Below, piece after piece: positions 1 through 5,832 of a stretch of DNA of 7,822 bases; position 1 is the stretch's first letter; every line of letters begins with the position of its first letter. Source of the DNA: Alphaproteobacteria bacterium (GTDB lineage Bacteria; Pseudomonadota; Alphaproteobacteria; Paracaedibacterales; CAIULA01); assembly GCA_019751935.1 (NCBI GenBank), contig JAIEMR010000169.1, forward strand, positions 1 to 7,822, read 5' to 3'. The notes under the pieces were generated by a model, which saw only the letters and a program-made list of their open reading frames with translations, was not told the origin of the DNA and did no database searches. A program made the translations under genes and the position numbers.

Positions 1-20
1 TTATTTAATTTTTATTAATT

Positions 21-53
21 CCCCTGCCCAAGCTCAACCCACTTGGGTTGGGG
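21..53. repeat. GC-rich inverted repeat with two alternative hairpins
   Basis: CCCC (21-24) and CCCAAG (27-32) pair with CTTGGG (42-47) and GGGG (50-53), interrupted by one wobble and one T-T mismatch. An overlapping, mutually exclusive hairpin pairs CTCAACCC (33-40) with GGGTTGGG (45-52) around the loop ACTT, with one wobble pair. Neither strand has a good T-run after it, so it is not a convincing terminator. It sits in a G+C-richer block that contrasts with the AT-rich surroundings. It may be part of an interspersed palindromic repeat, but one copy in one window cannot show that. Confidence 0.6.
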
Positions 54-99
54 GGATGACCCTCAAGCTGCTATGGCAAAAAGACAAACCCTTCCCATC

Positions 100-126
100 C
101 AGGCTTTTCCCCACTTAAAAAGCCTG
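100..126. repeat. Perfect 9-bp inverted repeat
   Basis: CAGGCTTTT (100-108) is the exact reverse complement of AAAAGCCTG (118-126), with a 9-nt loop (109-117). No T-run follows the stem on either strand, and no gene ends nearby, so a terminator role is unsupported. It lies 46 bp from the hairpin at 21-53 in the same G+C-richer block, so both may be parts of one non-coding repeat element. Confidence 0.6.
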
Positions 127-196
127 TCGAACCCAAATCAAAAATGCACAAACGTTTTCGGATAGACCTTTTCTACCTCTATATTATATATAGATT

Positions 197-238
197 TTGA
201 TTTGAAAAAATCAAGAGACCGTTTTGTTATTTCAAAAC
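197..238. repeat. Two adjacent short inverted repeats upstream of the higA remnant
   Basis: TTGATTT (197-203) pairs with AAATCAA (208-214) around GAAA. GTTTTG (221-226) pairs with CAAAAC (233-238) around TTATTT. Both are AT-rich and lie 50-90 bp upstream of the original higA start. HigA-type antitoxins usually bind operators near their own promoter, so these could be operator remnants. In DNA this AT-rich, short palindromes are also expected by chance. Confidence 0.3.
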
Positions 239-285
239 AATATGGTAAAAACCTATTGTTTCATTACATTAATTTGAAGGCCACA

Positions 286-596
286 ATGATGCATAACCCA
301 CCTCACACTGTGGTCATTTAAAAGAACTTTATCTTGAGCCGCTTTCATTATCAGTAACTGATGCGGCAAAAGCATTGGACATCACGCGAAAAACTCTTTC
401 TGCTATCTTAAATGGTCGTTCAGGAATTAGTCCACTTATGGCCATCAAGTTAAGTATCGCTTTTGATTCCACGCCGGAAAGTTGGATGGAGATTCAAAAT
501 CAATATGATCTATGGCATGCACATCAACATATGGGGACTCTAAATATCAAAAAGCTATTTTCTTCTACAGAAAGCAATGCTTATTTACCAACATAA
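286..596 (+). pseudogene. HigA-type (XRE family) antitoxin, frameshifted near the N-terminus
   Basis: Intact HigA antitoxins are about 100-residue DNA-binding proteins that neutralise a HigB toxin and repress their own operon. Here ATG at 286 or 289 starts MMHNPPH, a typical HigA opening, but the frame stops at TAA 319-321. The rest of the family sequence continues in another frame from about 318: LKELYLEP, the helix-turn-helix core with SVTDAAKALDITRKTLS and ILNGRSGIS, then MAIKLSIAF, TPESW and QYDLW, ending at TAA 594-596. The expected PGEV segment is garbled at 307-317, with net loss of one base in three. The second frame is closed upstream by TAA 294-296, and its only usable start is TTG 375, which would remove the first part of the HTH fold. 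No HigB-like toxin reading frame lies in the 285 bp upstream, where higB would be expected. I conclude it is a decayed orphan antitoxin. A sequencing error could explain the frameshift but not the missing toxin. Confidence 0.75.
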
Positions 597-599
597 AAT

Positions 600-1100
600 C
601 TAACGAATCCCTCGCAGCACTGTCATCAAATTACGGTCCATAGAAAGATCAGGCGCTTTTGAAAATAATTTAGGCTCGGACTGCTCTGGAGGCGTCAATG
701 ACAAAAAAGGTGTTTTTTTAGTAGAATCTTCCAGGTATGACTCGCTTGAAAAGATATCATTCTTAGGCGCTATAAAAGAAGATTCCTTTAAAACATGCTC
801 AGCTTTTTGAGCCTTTACAATCAATTGGTCTAAACGAATCATTATGCTTTCACTTTGATGAATAAGCTCTTCAAAATCTCTTCTTACAATTTCAGCATCT
901 TGTCCTTTTTCAGAGGCTTCTTTAAGCTTATTAAGTTCTTTAGTGACGTGCGCAATTGAACGTGAAAAGCTATTAGCAAAAGGTGTCGTTCTGGCTCCAA
1001 GTTTTTTTATCTCGTGAATGCGTTTATTAAGGTGCCAACAGAAAATAATTGCCATTATGAAAAAAGACATAATCAATCCATCTAATAAGAGATTTGTCAT
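600..1100 (-). CDS. DUF6468-like membrane-anchored flagellar-locus protein
   Basis: This 166-residue protein has an N-terminal membrane segment (about residues 4-23, LLLDGLIMSFFIMAIIFCW) followed by a basic turn (HLNKRIHEIKK). A long charged, probably coiled-coil region follows at about 45-105, then a Ser/Pro-rich, probably disordered tail. This plan, and the LLLDG...CW.LN.R opening, match my recollection of the alphaproteobacterial DUF6468 family found in flagellar gene clusters. Its position 59 bp downstream of fliL on the same strand supports that. No enzymatic motif is seen and the molecular role is unknown. I prefer the start at 1100 over the in-frame ATG at 1112: the first codons of the longer form contain GGAG, which is correctly spaced as a ribosome site for the second ATG, and the membrane segment then starts at once. 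Its stop lies 3 bp from the stop of the convergent higA remnant. Confidence 0.75.
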   Translation of the reverse strand: MTNLLLDGLIMSFFIMAIIFCWHLNKRIHEIKKLGARTTPFANSFSRSIAHVTKELNKLKEASEKGQDAEIVRRDFEELIHQSESIMIRLDQLIVKAQKAEHVLKESSFIAPKNDIFSSESYLEDSTKKTPFLSLTPPEQSEPKLFSKAPDLSMDRNLMTVLRGIR

Positions 1101-1110
1101 CTTTCTCTCC
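1101..1110 (-). promoter_or_regulatory. Ribosome-binding site deciding the DUF6468-like start
   Basis: Read on the minus strand, GGAGAGAAAG directly precedes ATG at 1100, giving a GGAG core with 6 nt spacing. The alternative ATG at 1112 overlaps this core and has only AT-rich sequence upstream, so the shorter protein is preferred. Confidence 0.6.
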
Positions 1111-1159
1111 ATTGATTTTTAGAATTTAGAACGTATCTGTTCACGAAAATGTCCTCTTC

Positions 1160-1672
1160 TTAATTAATAAGAAAATCTTTAATAAAAATTTGTTTTATTT
1201 TCACAGGCTTGGTAATTGCATTAATTTTGTCCAATAGCTCTTGGCGCACCTTTTCAATTCCATGTTTTTTCCTTAAATCTTTTGCTGAATATGCTGAAAG
1301 CCTTTTTTGCAGATTATTCGCAATCAAATGCATCTTTTTGTAAACTCTCTCTTTTGCATCTTTAGAGGACACCTCTAAGGAAAATCGAGCCTTTAAGTTA
1401 GCTTTGTTGTTCTTACCATTTTTAAGTTTTGTAATGATTTCTGGAGTGTGAAGAAAATCTATATCAAAGGAGTTAGAGGCCGCATGTTCTTTGGCCAAAG
1501 TCTTAGGCGGCTTTGAGTGAAGGAGATACAAAGATCCACTTATAACCACAACAATAAAAACAAACGAAGAAAATCCTGTAAGAATAAGCTTTTTTTGAAA
1601 ATGAGAAATGTTTTTAGCAGCCTCATAAAAACTTTTCCAGCCATGTGATAATGTATCTTTCCTCTCGGTCAT
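1160..1672 (-). CDS. fliL: Flagellar basal body-associated protein FliL
   Basis: FliL is a single-pass inner-membrane protein that sits around the stator units of the flagellar motor and supports torque. The 170 residues show a short cytoplasmic N-terminus, one membrane segment (about 30-51, rich in V, I, F and S) and a periplasmic domain (about 70-170). The family's C-terminal pattern is clear: a helix with LSAYSAKDLR, then VRQELLDKINAI, then a final strand IKQIFIKDFLIN, where FliL proteins typically end in FTxFVVQ-like residues. Length is usual for FliL. Minus-strand AGGGG lies 4 nt before the ATG. The DUF6468-like gene follows after 59 bp and is probably co-transcribed. fliM, which often accompanies fliL in alphaproteobacteria, is not between them and would have to lie elsewhere. 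The gene is divergent from the Lrp-type regulator. Confidence 0.85.
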   Translation of the reverse strand: MTERKDTLSHGWKSFYEAAKNISHFQKKLILTGFSSFVFIVVVISGSLYLLHSKPPKTLAKEHAASNSFDIDFLHTPEIITKLKNGKNNKANLKARFSLEVSSKDAKERVYKKMHLIANNLQKRLSAYSAKDLRKKHGIEKVRQELLDKINAITKPVKIKQIFIKDFLIN

Positions 1673-1788
1673 GATACCCCTGTAAAACTTGCAATATATC
1701 TTCCTCTAAACTGATTATCATTTAATTTTATTAAAATTTTCTTAACTTTGGGAAAAATGTTGCTTATAATTCATCCATAAAGCAAAGA

Positions 1789-1805
1789 AGCTTCCTTTTG
1801 AAGCT
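1789..1805. repeat. Inverted repeat in the fliL/lrp divergent region
   Basis: AGCTTC (1789-1794) pairs perfectly with GAAGCT (1800-1805) around CTTTT. It overlaps the 8-bp palindrome GAAGCTTC (1787-1794). It lies mid-way between the divergent fliL and Lrp-type genes. It follows no gene on either strand, so it is more likely an operator or chance structure than a terminator. Confidence 0.35.
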
Positions 1806-1833
1806 ATAATTTTGATTTAAATAGAAATTCGCG

Positions 1834-1846
1834 TGACACTACGTCA
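1834..1846. promoter_or_regulatory. Possible operator palindrome upstream of the Lrp-type gene
   Basis: TGAC (1834-1837) and GTCA (1843-1846) form a short inverted repeat around ACTAC. It ends 3 bp before the candidate -35 element of the Lrp-type gene. Lrp/AsnC proteins commonly repress their own promoters, so an autoregulatory site is plausible. The half-sites are only 4 bp and do not clearly match a known Lrp consensus. Confidence 0.25.
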
Positions 1847-1849
1847 TGA

Positions 1850-1878
1850 TTGTGTTATATTTTAATAAAAGTTATACT
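1850..1878 (+). promoter_or_regulatory. Candidate promoter for the Lrp-type regulator
   Basis: TTGTGT (1850-1855) and TATACT (1873-1878) are separated by 17 bp. The -10 differs from consensus at one position. The -35 matches only TTG. Transcription would start near 1885, leaving a leader of about 45 nt before the start codon at 1931. Confidence 0.4.
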
Positions 1879-1930
1879 ATTTTTATCTTTAAATTAGTAA
1901 ATTTTAAAATTTAATCCTAATAGTTGAAAA

Positions 1931-2425
1931 GTGGAAAAGTTAAAAGTGATTGGAAAACTCGATAGAATTGATTTAAACATTTTAAATGACCTTCAAAACG
2001 ATGGTAGACTTACTAACGTAGAGCTTGCAAAACGCGCCGGAATCTCTGCCCCTCCCTGCTTAAGACGTGTCAAAAATCTTGAAGATCAAAATATAATACA
2101 AAGCTACCACGCAAATCTAAATGCTCGGGCCCTTGGGTTTGGTGTTACAATTTTTGCAGAAGTCGCTTTATCCAGCCAAAATGACGCTGATCTTAGAGTA
2201 TTTGAAGAACAGGTCCAAAAATGGCCTATGGTTCGTGAGTGCTACATGGTTACAGGCGGCTCTGATTTTCTTTTAAAAATCGTTGCCAAAGACTTTGATG
2301 CTTATCAAAGCTTCTTATCTGGGGAACTTTCAACCATGGTCAAGGTTGCTCAAATTAAAACACGTATGGTTATCAGAGCTGCGAAAAAACTGCCTGGAGT
2401 TCCTTTAGAACAGGTGCAGATTTAA
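1931..2425 (+). CDS. Lrp/AsnC family transcriptional regulator
   Basis: This 164-residue protein is a full-length Lrp/AsnC regulator. Such proteins bind DNA as dimers or higher oligomers, and amino acids or related small molecules alter their activity. Residues 9-60 form the helix-turn-helix: LDRIDLNILNDLQNDGR, then NVELAKRAGIS, then the recognition helix region PPCLRRVKNLE. Residues about 74-150 form the ligand-binding RAM domain, with VRECYMVTGGSDFLLKI resembling the family's central segment. It ends in PGVPLEQV, as in many alphaproteobacterial members. The target genes and ligand cannot be read from the sequence. The start is uncertain: GTG 1931 has a poor ribosome site, and an in-frame GTG at 1946 with GGAA 9 nt upstream would only shorten the poorly conserved N-terminus by five residues. 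It is divergent from fliL and convergent with the PAS-LuxR gene, with 10 bp between stops. Confidence 0.9.
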   Translation: MEKLKVIGKLDRIDLNILNDLQNDGRLTNVELAKRAGISAPPCLRRVKNLEDQNIIQSYHANLNARALGFGVTIFAEVALSSQNDADLRVFEEQVQKWPMVRECYMVTGGSDFLLKIVAKDFDAYQSFLSGELSTMVKVAQIKTRMVIRAAKKLPGVPLEQVQI

Positions 2426-2435
2426 GTAAAAAAGT

Positions 2436-3173
2436 CTAGGACAATGAATATTGCATATCTTTTGGTATGTAGTAAAAATAACCACAGTCTATCGCTTTTT
2501 CGATTAACTGTGCCTTAGAAAAGCATCCTAATTTATATCTCATTGCTTCAATATGTGTTTCCACAGTGCGCACAGATATATTAAGTATACCAGCAATCTT
2601 TTTGGGGCATTTGCCCCTTATCAACAGGAATAAACAACATTCCTGTTGCTTTGTTAAAGGCAAAGGAGAATGTTCAACACTTAGGATATAGCTTGCTATC
2701 TTATTGGCCGTATCTACTATCTTTTGATCAGAGGCATTCAGCAATAAGCATTTCTTAAATATTGCGCTATCACTTACATCTATCGCTTGAAGCAACACAC
2801 CAGCTGCACTACCTTTTTCGTCAATGCGTGCTCTTCTTTCTACCAGAACCGATCGCCATCCTGAAGCAAAAGGCATAATCTCTAGTGTAAGCAATTTCTT
2901 ATCGCTATCTACAGTCTGTTTATCTTGCTTGATAAAGGTATTTGCAAACTCTGATACTCTACAAGGAATGTCATAATCTGTTTTGCCTGCGACCTGGTCC
3001 ATATTCTTCCAACCAAGCATATGCAAAAACTCTTTAGAAAGACCTTGATAAATAGAATTTTTATCTTTTGCTATCCATAATCCAGGAGCATTACGTATAA
3101 ATTCCATCATTTTTTTCATGATCAATCCAAAGCTATTGCTTGCACGGAACTCTTTATATAATGCTCTCTCCAT
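2436..3173 (-). CDS. PAS domain-LuxR-type transcriptional regulator
   Basis: The 245-residue protein pairs an N-terminal PAS sensor domain (about 25-135, with APGLWIAKD, GKTDYDIP at 63-70, a basic segment near 112-116 and VLLQAIDVS) with a C-terminal LuxR helix-turn-helix (about 173-230). The DNA-binding part shows LTKQQECCLFLLIRGK, then KKIAGILNISVRTVETHIE, then KLGCFSKAQLIEKAI. No phospho-acceptor receiver domain is present, so it is probably a one-component regulator or one read out by a partner kinase. The PAS ligand is unknown. Similar PAS-LuxR proteins occur, as I recall, in Legionella and other intracellular bacteria. The gene begins 34 bp after tonB on the same strand, with no clear terminator between, so it is likely the last gene of the receptor-tonB operon. 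ATG 3173 has no good ribosome site. In-frame ATG 3119 (Met19), just before the PAS fold, is an alternative. A T6 run lies 3-8 bp beyond the stop, behind only a weak 4-5 bp stem. Confidence 0.85.
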   Translation of the reverse strand: MERALYKEFRASNSFGLIMKKMMEFIRNAPGLWIAKDKNSIYQGLSKEFLHMLGWKNMDQVAGKTDYDIPCRVSEFANTFIKQDKQTVDSDKKLLTLEIMPFASGWRSVLVERRARIDEKGSAAGVLLQAIDVSDSAIFKKCLLLNASDQKIVDTANKIASYILSVEHSPLPLTKQQECCLFLLIRGKCPKKIAGILNISVRTVETHIEAMRYKLGCFSKAQLIEKAIDCGYFYYIPKDMQYSLS

Positions 3174-3207
3174 ATCATAACGAAATAAAAAATGATAGAT
3201 GACGCAG

Positions 3208-3801
3208 TTATTCTTCTAGATTAAAAACAATAGGAAGGGAAAGTATTGCTCTCTCCCGAGGAGTAGTTTTGTATTTAAATCTCCACTCTTTAACAGCTAA
3301 AATCGCCGCCTCTTGTAGAATCAATGAAACGTCTTGCCCCTCAATAACTTTGGCATGGACAACGCGCCCTGTTTGATCAACGGTCAGTTGAATCATCATT
3401 TTTCCAGTCAATCCCTCTGCTCTTGCCTTTTCAGGATAAGCTGGCGGCTGATTTGATGGGTGGGGGATTAAATTAGCTGCCCCTTCAGCGCCGTGGGCAT
3501 TCCCTGCATTTGATACTGTCATTGATACATTTTGAACTGATTGTGCTGAAGGCATTAATGAGGCTGAGGAAGTCATTTTAACTAAAGACCTAGTTTTCTG
3601 CTCGGTCTCTTTTGAAGCCAAAGCTGGCTCTATCGTAGGGGCCGTCTTCTTTTCGATTGGTGAAACAACCATGTTAACTGAAATAATGCCTTCTTTAAGT
3701 TCACTGACATTATTTTCAGAAAAACTATTTCCTAATAAAAAATAGGACCCCGCAAATGCAAGACTATGAAATAAAAAAGATAGGATCAGTGCTTTTGTCA
3801 T
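3208..3801 (-). CDS. tonB: Energy transducer TonB family protein
   Basis: TonB couples the inner-membrane proton gradient, through ExbB/ExbD, to outer-membrane receptors. The 197 residues contain an N-terminal membrane anchor (about 4-24) with S8 and H12 in the SxxxH spacing that TonB anchors use to work with ExbB/ExbD. A periplasmic linker (about 30-112) and the TonB C-terminal domain (about 113-196) follow, with YPEKAR at 122-127, GxMMIQLTVDQTGRV, and EWRF at 172-175. The linker is rich in Ser, Ala and Thr and poor in proline, unlike the long Pro-Lys/Pro-Glu spacer of E. coli TonB, and the protein is shorter. The start codon overlaps the stop of the receptor gene (ATGA at 3801-3798), which implies translational coupling and a dedicated partnership. 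No exbB or exbD is in the window. Confidence 0.9.
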   Translation of the reverse strand: MTKALILSFLFHSLAFAGSYFLLGNSFSENNVSELKEGIISVNMVVSPIEKKTAPTIEPALASKETEQKTRSLVKMTSSASLMPSAQSVQNVSMTVSNAGNAHGAEGAANLIPHPSNQPPAYPEKARAEGLTGKMMIQLTVDQTGRVVHAKVIEGQDVSLILQEAAILAVKEWRFKYKTTPRERAILSLPIVFNLEE

Positions 3802-5657
3802 GTACGAATGCGTATTCCACCGTACACGGCAAGACCTGGCTGAAGATAACCAGATGGTTCTTCAAAATGTCTATTTAATGCATTTTCAATGCGCCCAAAT
3901 ACATCCCAATTTTTGTTCACATGATATGTTGTATAAACTCTCAAAACAGTAGCTCCGCCCATATAAACTCTTTCAGTGACAAAACGAGGGGTATCATCTA
4001 CCTGCTTTCCGTTATGAATTGCACCTATTCCCATATCCCAAACTTCTGTCATTTGGAAATTTAACTGTGCTGCAAGCTTATGTAAAGGTCTGCGTGAAAG
4101 CTGTAAATCTGTATTAAGATTTTTTGCTCGTAAATAAGTATGTTCCAGGCGAAAAGTCATACCATCGACAGGTTTTATAGAAATAAAAGACTCAAGCCCC
4201 CTAGTTTCTGCATTATTGATATTGGAATATGTAAATTGTAAGGGTGCGACTTGTTTACTAGAAATAAGCTCTGAAATCAAATTGCGGAAAAACGTTGTGC
4301 CAATCTCAACCTTTTGTGTCAAAGGTTGGCGAACTCCCACCTCATATCCATGACTCTTTTCAGGGTGTAGATGTGGATTGCCAGATTTTGTATCAAAAAG
4401 CTGTGATAAAGAGGGGGCCTTTATAGCCGTTCCGTAACTTGTATAAATTTCTGTTCTCGTTTCAAGATGACGGTAAGTTGCTGCCGTTCGATAACTATTC
4501 TCACCGCCAAATTGGCTATGACGATGATAACGCCCCCAAGCCTCTAATTTAACGCGTTTATGAGGGTTTAATATATTTCCCATAAACAGATCCTTTTCAT
4601 CAGCCCTTGCCTGAACTGGTGTTGTTTCATGATTATCAGACCGATAGGATTGCTGTTCTTTTTCAACGCCTAAATGCACATCATAACTATCGGTTACTTT
4701 AATCTGATTCTTCCAATCCAGCTTAAACGTTTGGCCTTGATCGGTGCGTTTTGGCATAAACGGGACTATGTCATTGCCGGATCTTCGCTCTTGTTCCACG
4801 TATCCTATACCAAAAGCTGGTTTCCATTTTGAACCGACTTCACCCTCTAATTGTGCACGATTTAGCCATTGAGCTCCTATATCTTGGGCCGACGGATTAC
4901 TACTGAGGGTTTCATTAACATAGCGAGAGCAGTTGTGCTGATAGCGGTTCCACAAACTAAGATGCCAATCTGGATTTAGCTGAGCCCCTAAACGCGATGA
5001 AAATGCATTACGTTCGTAGGGTTCTGGATTCCATTGCCTTGGCAATGTTCGGTGAGCAATAGATGTTGAAGGAGTGCCATCTGTCCTAAAATGACTGACA
5101 TTAACATTAAAATCTACAGCATTTATTTGCCCTTGAGTCCCAAGGCCTTGCTGAAAAGTCTCAAAGGATCCTGCTTCTGCAGTGGCTTTGAAGGTTGGCT
5201 TTCCCTTGCCTTTTGCTGTTTTAATACTAACGACACCTGCCATAGCATCCCCGCCATACTGGGCTGCGTAAGGTCCTTTTGCGACTTCTATTGTTTCAAT
5301 TCCATCAACACTTAAGTGCCCAAAATCAAAAAGGCCGTTAGGTGTGCTGGGATCATTACCGCGCATTCCATCTATCAACACCAAGGTTTCTCCTGGATCT
5401 CCGCCTCTTATAAACATCGAAGCGGATCTCCCTGAGCCTCCTTGCTGAACTGCATGTATACCTGGTAAATCCTTAAGAGCATCTAAAACTGTCTCTTGCT
5501 GATTTGTCTGTAGAGCTTTGTCTGTAATGGTATTGATTGAAAGAGGATCAGCCGCTTCTCGTTTTGCCTTAACCAAAAGAGTTGGCAGTGTAGGTGTCTG
5601 ATCCGCACACCCTCCTTTACAAAAAGCGATTAATAGAAAAAAGACAAAAAGAAACAT
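3798..5657 (-). CDS. BtuB-like TonB-dependent outer-membrane receptor
   Basis: This 619-residue receptor is a 22-strand-barrel type transporter that takes a scarce ligand across the outer membrane using TonB. It has a short hydrophobic signal peptide (about 1-18), a TonB-box-like TLLVKA (26-31), a plug domain (about 45-150) and a barrel (about 160-619). Plug motifs include VLDALKDLPGI, MFIRGGDPGE (81-90), LVLIDG (92-97) and KGPYAAQYGGDAMAGVVSI, and they resemble E. coli BtuB closely in pattern and length. Cobalamin is the first guess for the ligand, but iron chelates or peptides are possible. I see no cobalamin riboswitch upstream. Oddities: the signal peptide has no basic residue before its hydrophobic core, the region around residues 13-17 has two cysteines without a proper lipobox, and the protein ends GGIRIRT instead of the usual terminal aromatic residue. 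It is the first gene of the probable receptor-tonB-luxR operon. A stop lies 18-21 nt upstream in frame, so no longer start exists. Confidence 0.9.
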   Translation of the reverse strand: MFLFVFFLLIAFCKGGCADQTPTLPTLLVKAKREAADPLSINTITDKALQTNQQETVLDALKDLPGIHAVQQGGSGRSASMFIRGGDPGETLVLIDGMRGNDPSTPNGLFDFGHLSVDGIETIEVAKGPYAAQYGGDAMAGVVSIKTAKGKGKPTFKATAEAGSFETFQQGLGTQGQINAVDFNVNVSHFRTDGTPSTSIAHRTLPRQWNPEPYERNAFSSRLGAQLNPDWHLSLWNRYQHNCSRYVNETLSSNPSAQDIGAQWLNRAQLEGEVGSKWKPAFGIGYVEQERRSGNDIVPFMPKRTDQGQTFKLDWKNQIKVTDSYDVHLGVEKEQQSYRSDNHETTPVQARADEKDLFMGNILNPHKRVKLEAWGRYHRHSQFGGENSYRTAATYRHLETRTEIYTSYGTAIKAPSLSQLFDTKSGNPHLHPEKSHGYEVGVRQPLTQKVEIGTTFFRNLISELISSKQVAPLQFTYSNINNAETRGLESFISIKPVDGMTFRLEHTYLRAKNLNTDLQLSRRPLHKLAAQLNFQMTEVWDMGIGAIHNGKQVDDTPRFVTERVYMGGATVLRVYTTYHVNKNWDVFGRIENALNRHFEEPSGYLQPGLAVYGGIRIRT

Positions 5658-5691
5658 ACCATATTTTGTTATTTTTTAAGGCAATAGACGC

Positions 5692-5720
5692 AATATATGG
5701 TAATAATAAGAATATCGCAA
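5692..5720 (-). promoter_or_regulatory. Candidate promoter for the receptor operon
   Basis: On the minus strand TTGCGA (5720-5715) and TATATT (5697-5692) are separated by exactly 17 bp. The -35 matches consensus at four of six positions and the -10 at five of six. Transcription would begin near 5685, giving a leader of roughly 28 nt before the ATG at 5657. No clear Shine-Dalgarno sequence is present in that leader. Confidence 0.45.
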
Positions 5721-5740
5721 GTTTAAACTACTCACTTACA

Positions 5741-5772
5741 AAGCAATTTGATCTCCAAAGAAAGATTGCCTT
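5741..5772. promoter_or_regulatory. Inverted repeat, possible shared operator between receptor and yejA genes
   Basis: AAGCAAT (5741-5747) pairs with ATTGCCTT (5765-5772) with one extra base in the right arm and a 17-nt centre. It lies upstream of the candidate receptor promoter and touches the candidate -35 of the divergent yejA-like gene, where a shared regulator could act. A perfect 8-bp palindrome, GTTTAAAC (5721-5728), abuts the receptor -35. Which protein would bind is unknown. The operon's own PAS-LuxR product is a candidate by position only. Confidence 0.3.
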
Positions 5773-5798
5773 GGGTTTAAAAACTCAGTATTTATAAA
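5771..5798 (+). promoter_or_regulatory. Candidate promoter for the yejA-like gene
   Basis: TTGGGT (5771-5776) and TATAAA (5793-5798) are separated by 16 bp. The -10 matches at five of six positions and the -35 mainly at TTG. Transcription would start near 5805, leaving about 28 nt before the TTG start at 5833. Confidence 0.35.
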
Positions 5799-5819
5799 TT
5801 AATTCAAATTTAAAATACC

Positions 5820-5824
5820 AAAGG
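5820..5824 (+). promoter_or_regulatory. Ribosome-binding site supporting a TTG start
   Basis: AAAGG lies 8 nt before TTG 5833. No in-frame ATG or GTG exists near the signal peptide, so this site and the signal peptide immediately after it support the rare TTG start. Confidence 0.5.
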
Positions 5825-5832
5825 TTAAAGCA

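Noticed and set aside
43..165. Short open stretch reading LGWGDDPQAAMAKRQ
   Set aside because: It has no start with a ribosome site, spans two inverted repeats, and matches no known protein family I recognise.
1709..1727. Fur-box-like sequence (core GATTATCATT) upstream of fliL
   Set aside because: Only the core matches; the flanks do not, fliL is not a usual Fur target, and AT-rich DNA gives such matches by chance.
2426..2453. Possible bidirectional terminator between the Lrp-type and PAS-LuxR genes
   Set aside because: The only stem (CAAT/ATTG) is 4-5 bp and not placed directly before the T6 run, so it is too weak to call.
5091..5315. Plus-strand 74-codon reading frame antisense to the receptor plug region
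   Set aside because: It is fully antisense to a well-supported gene and has no recognisable domain.
5631..5663. Ten-codon leader reading frame (ATG GTA TGT ...) overlapping the receptor start
   Set aside because: It has no ribosome site, encodes a Phe-rich string that is just the shifted signal-peptide codons, and shows no attenuator structure.
5594..5797. Plus-strand 67-codon reading frame across the receptor gene start
   Set aside because: It begins antisense inside the receptor signal peptide, shows no family resemblance, and runs through the intergenic control region.
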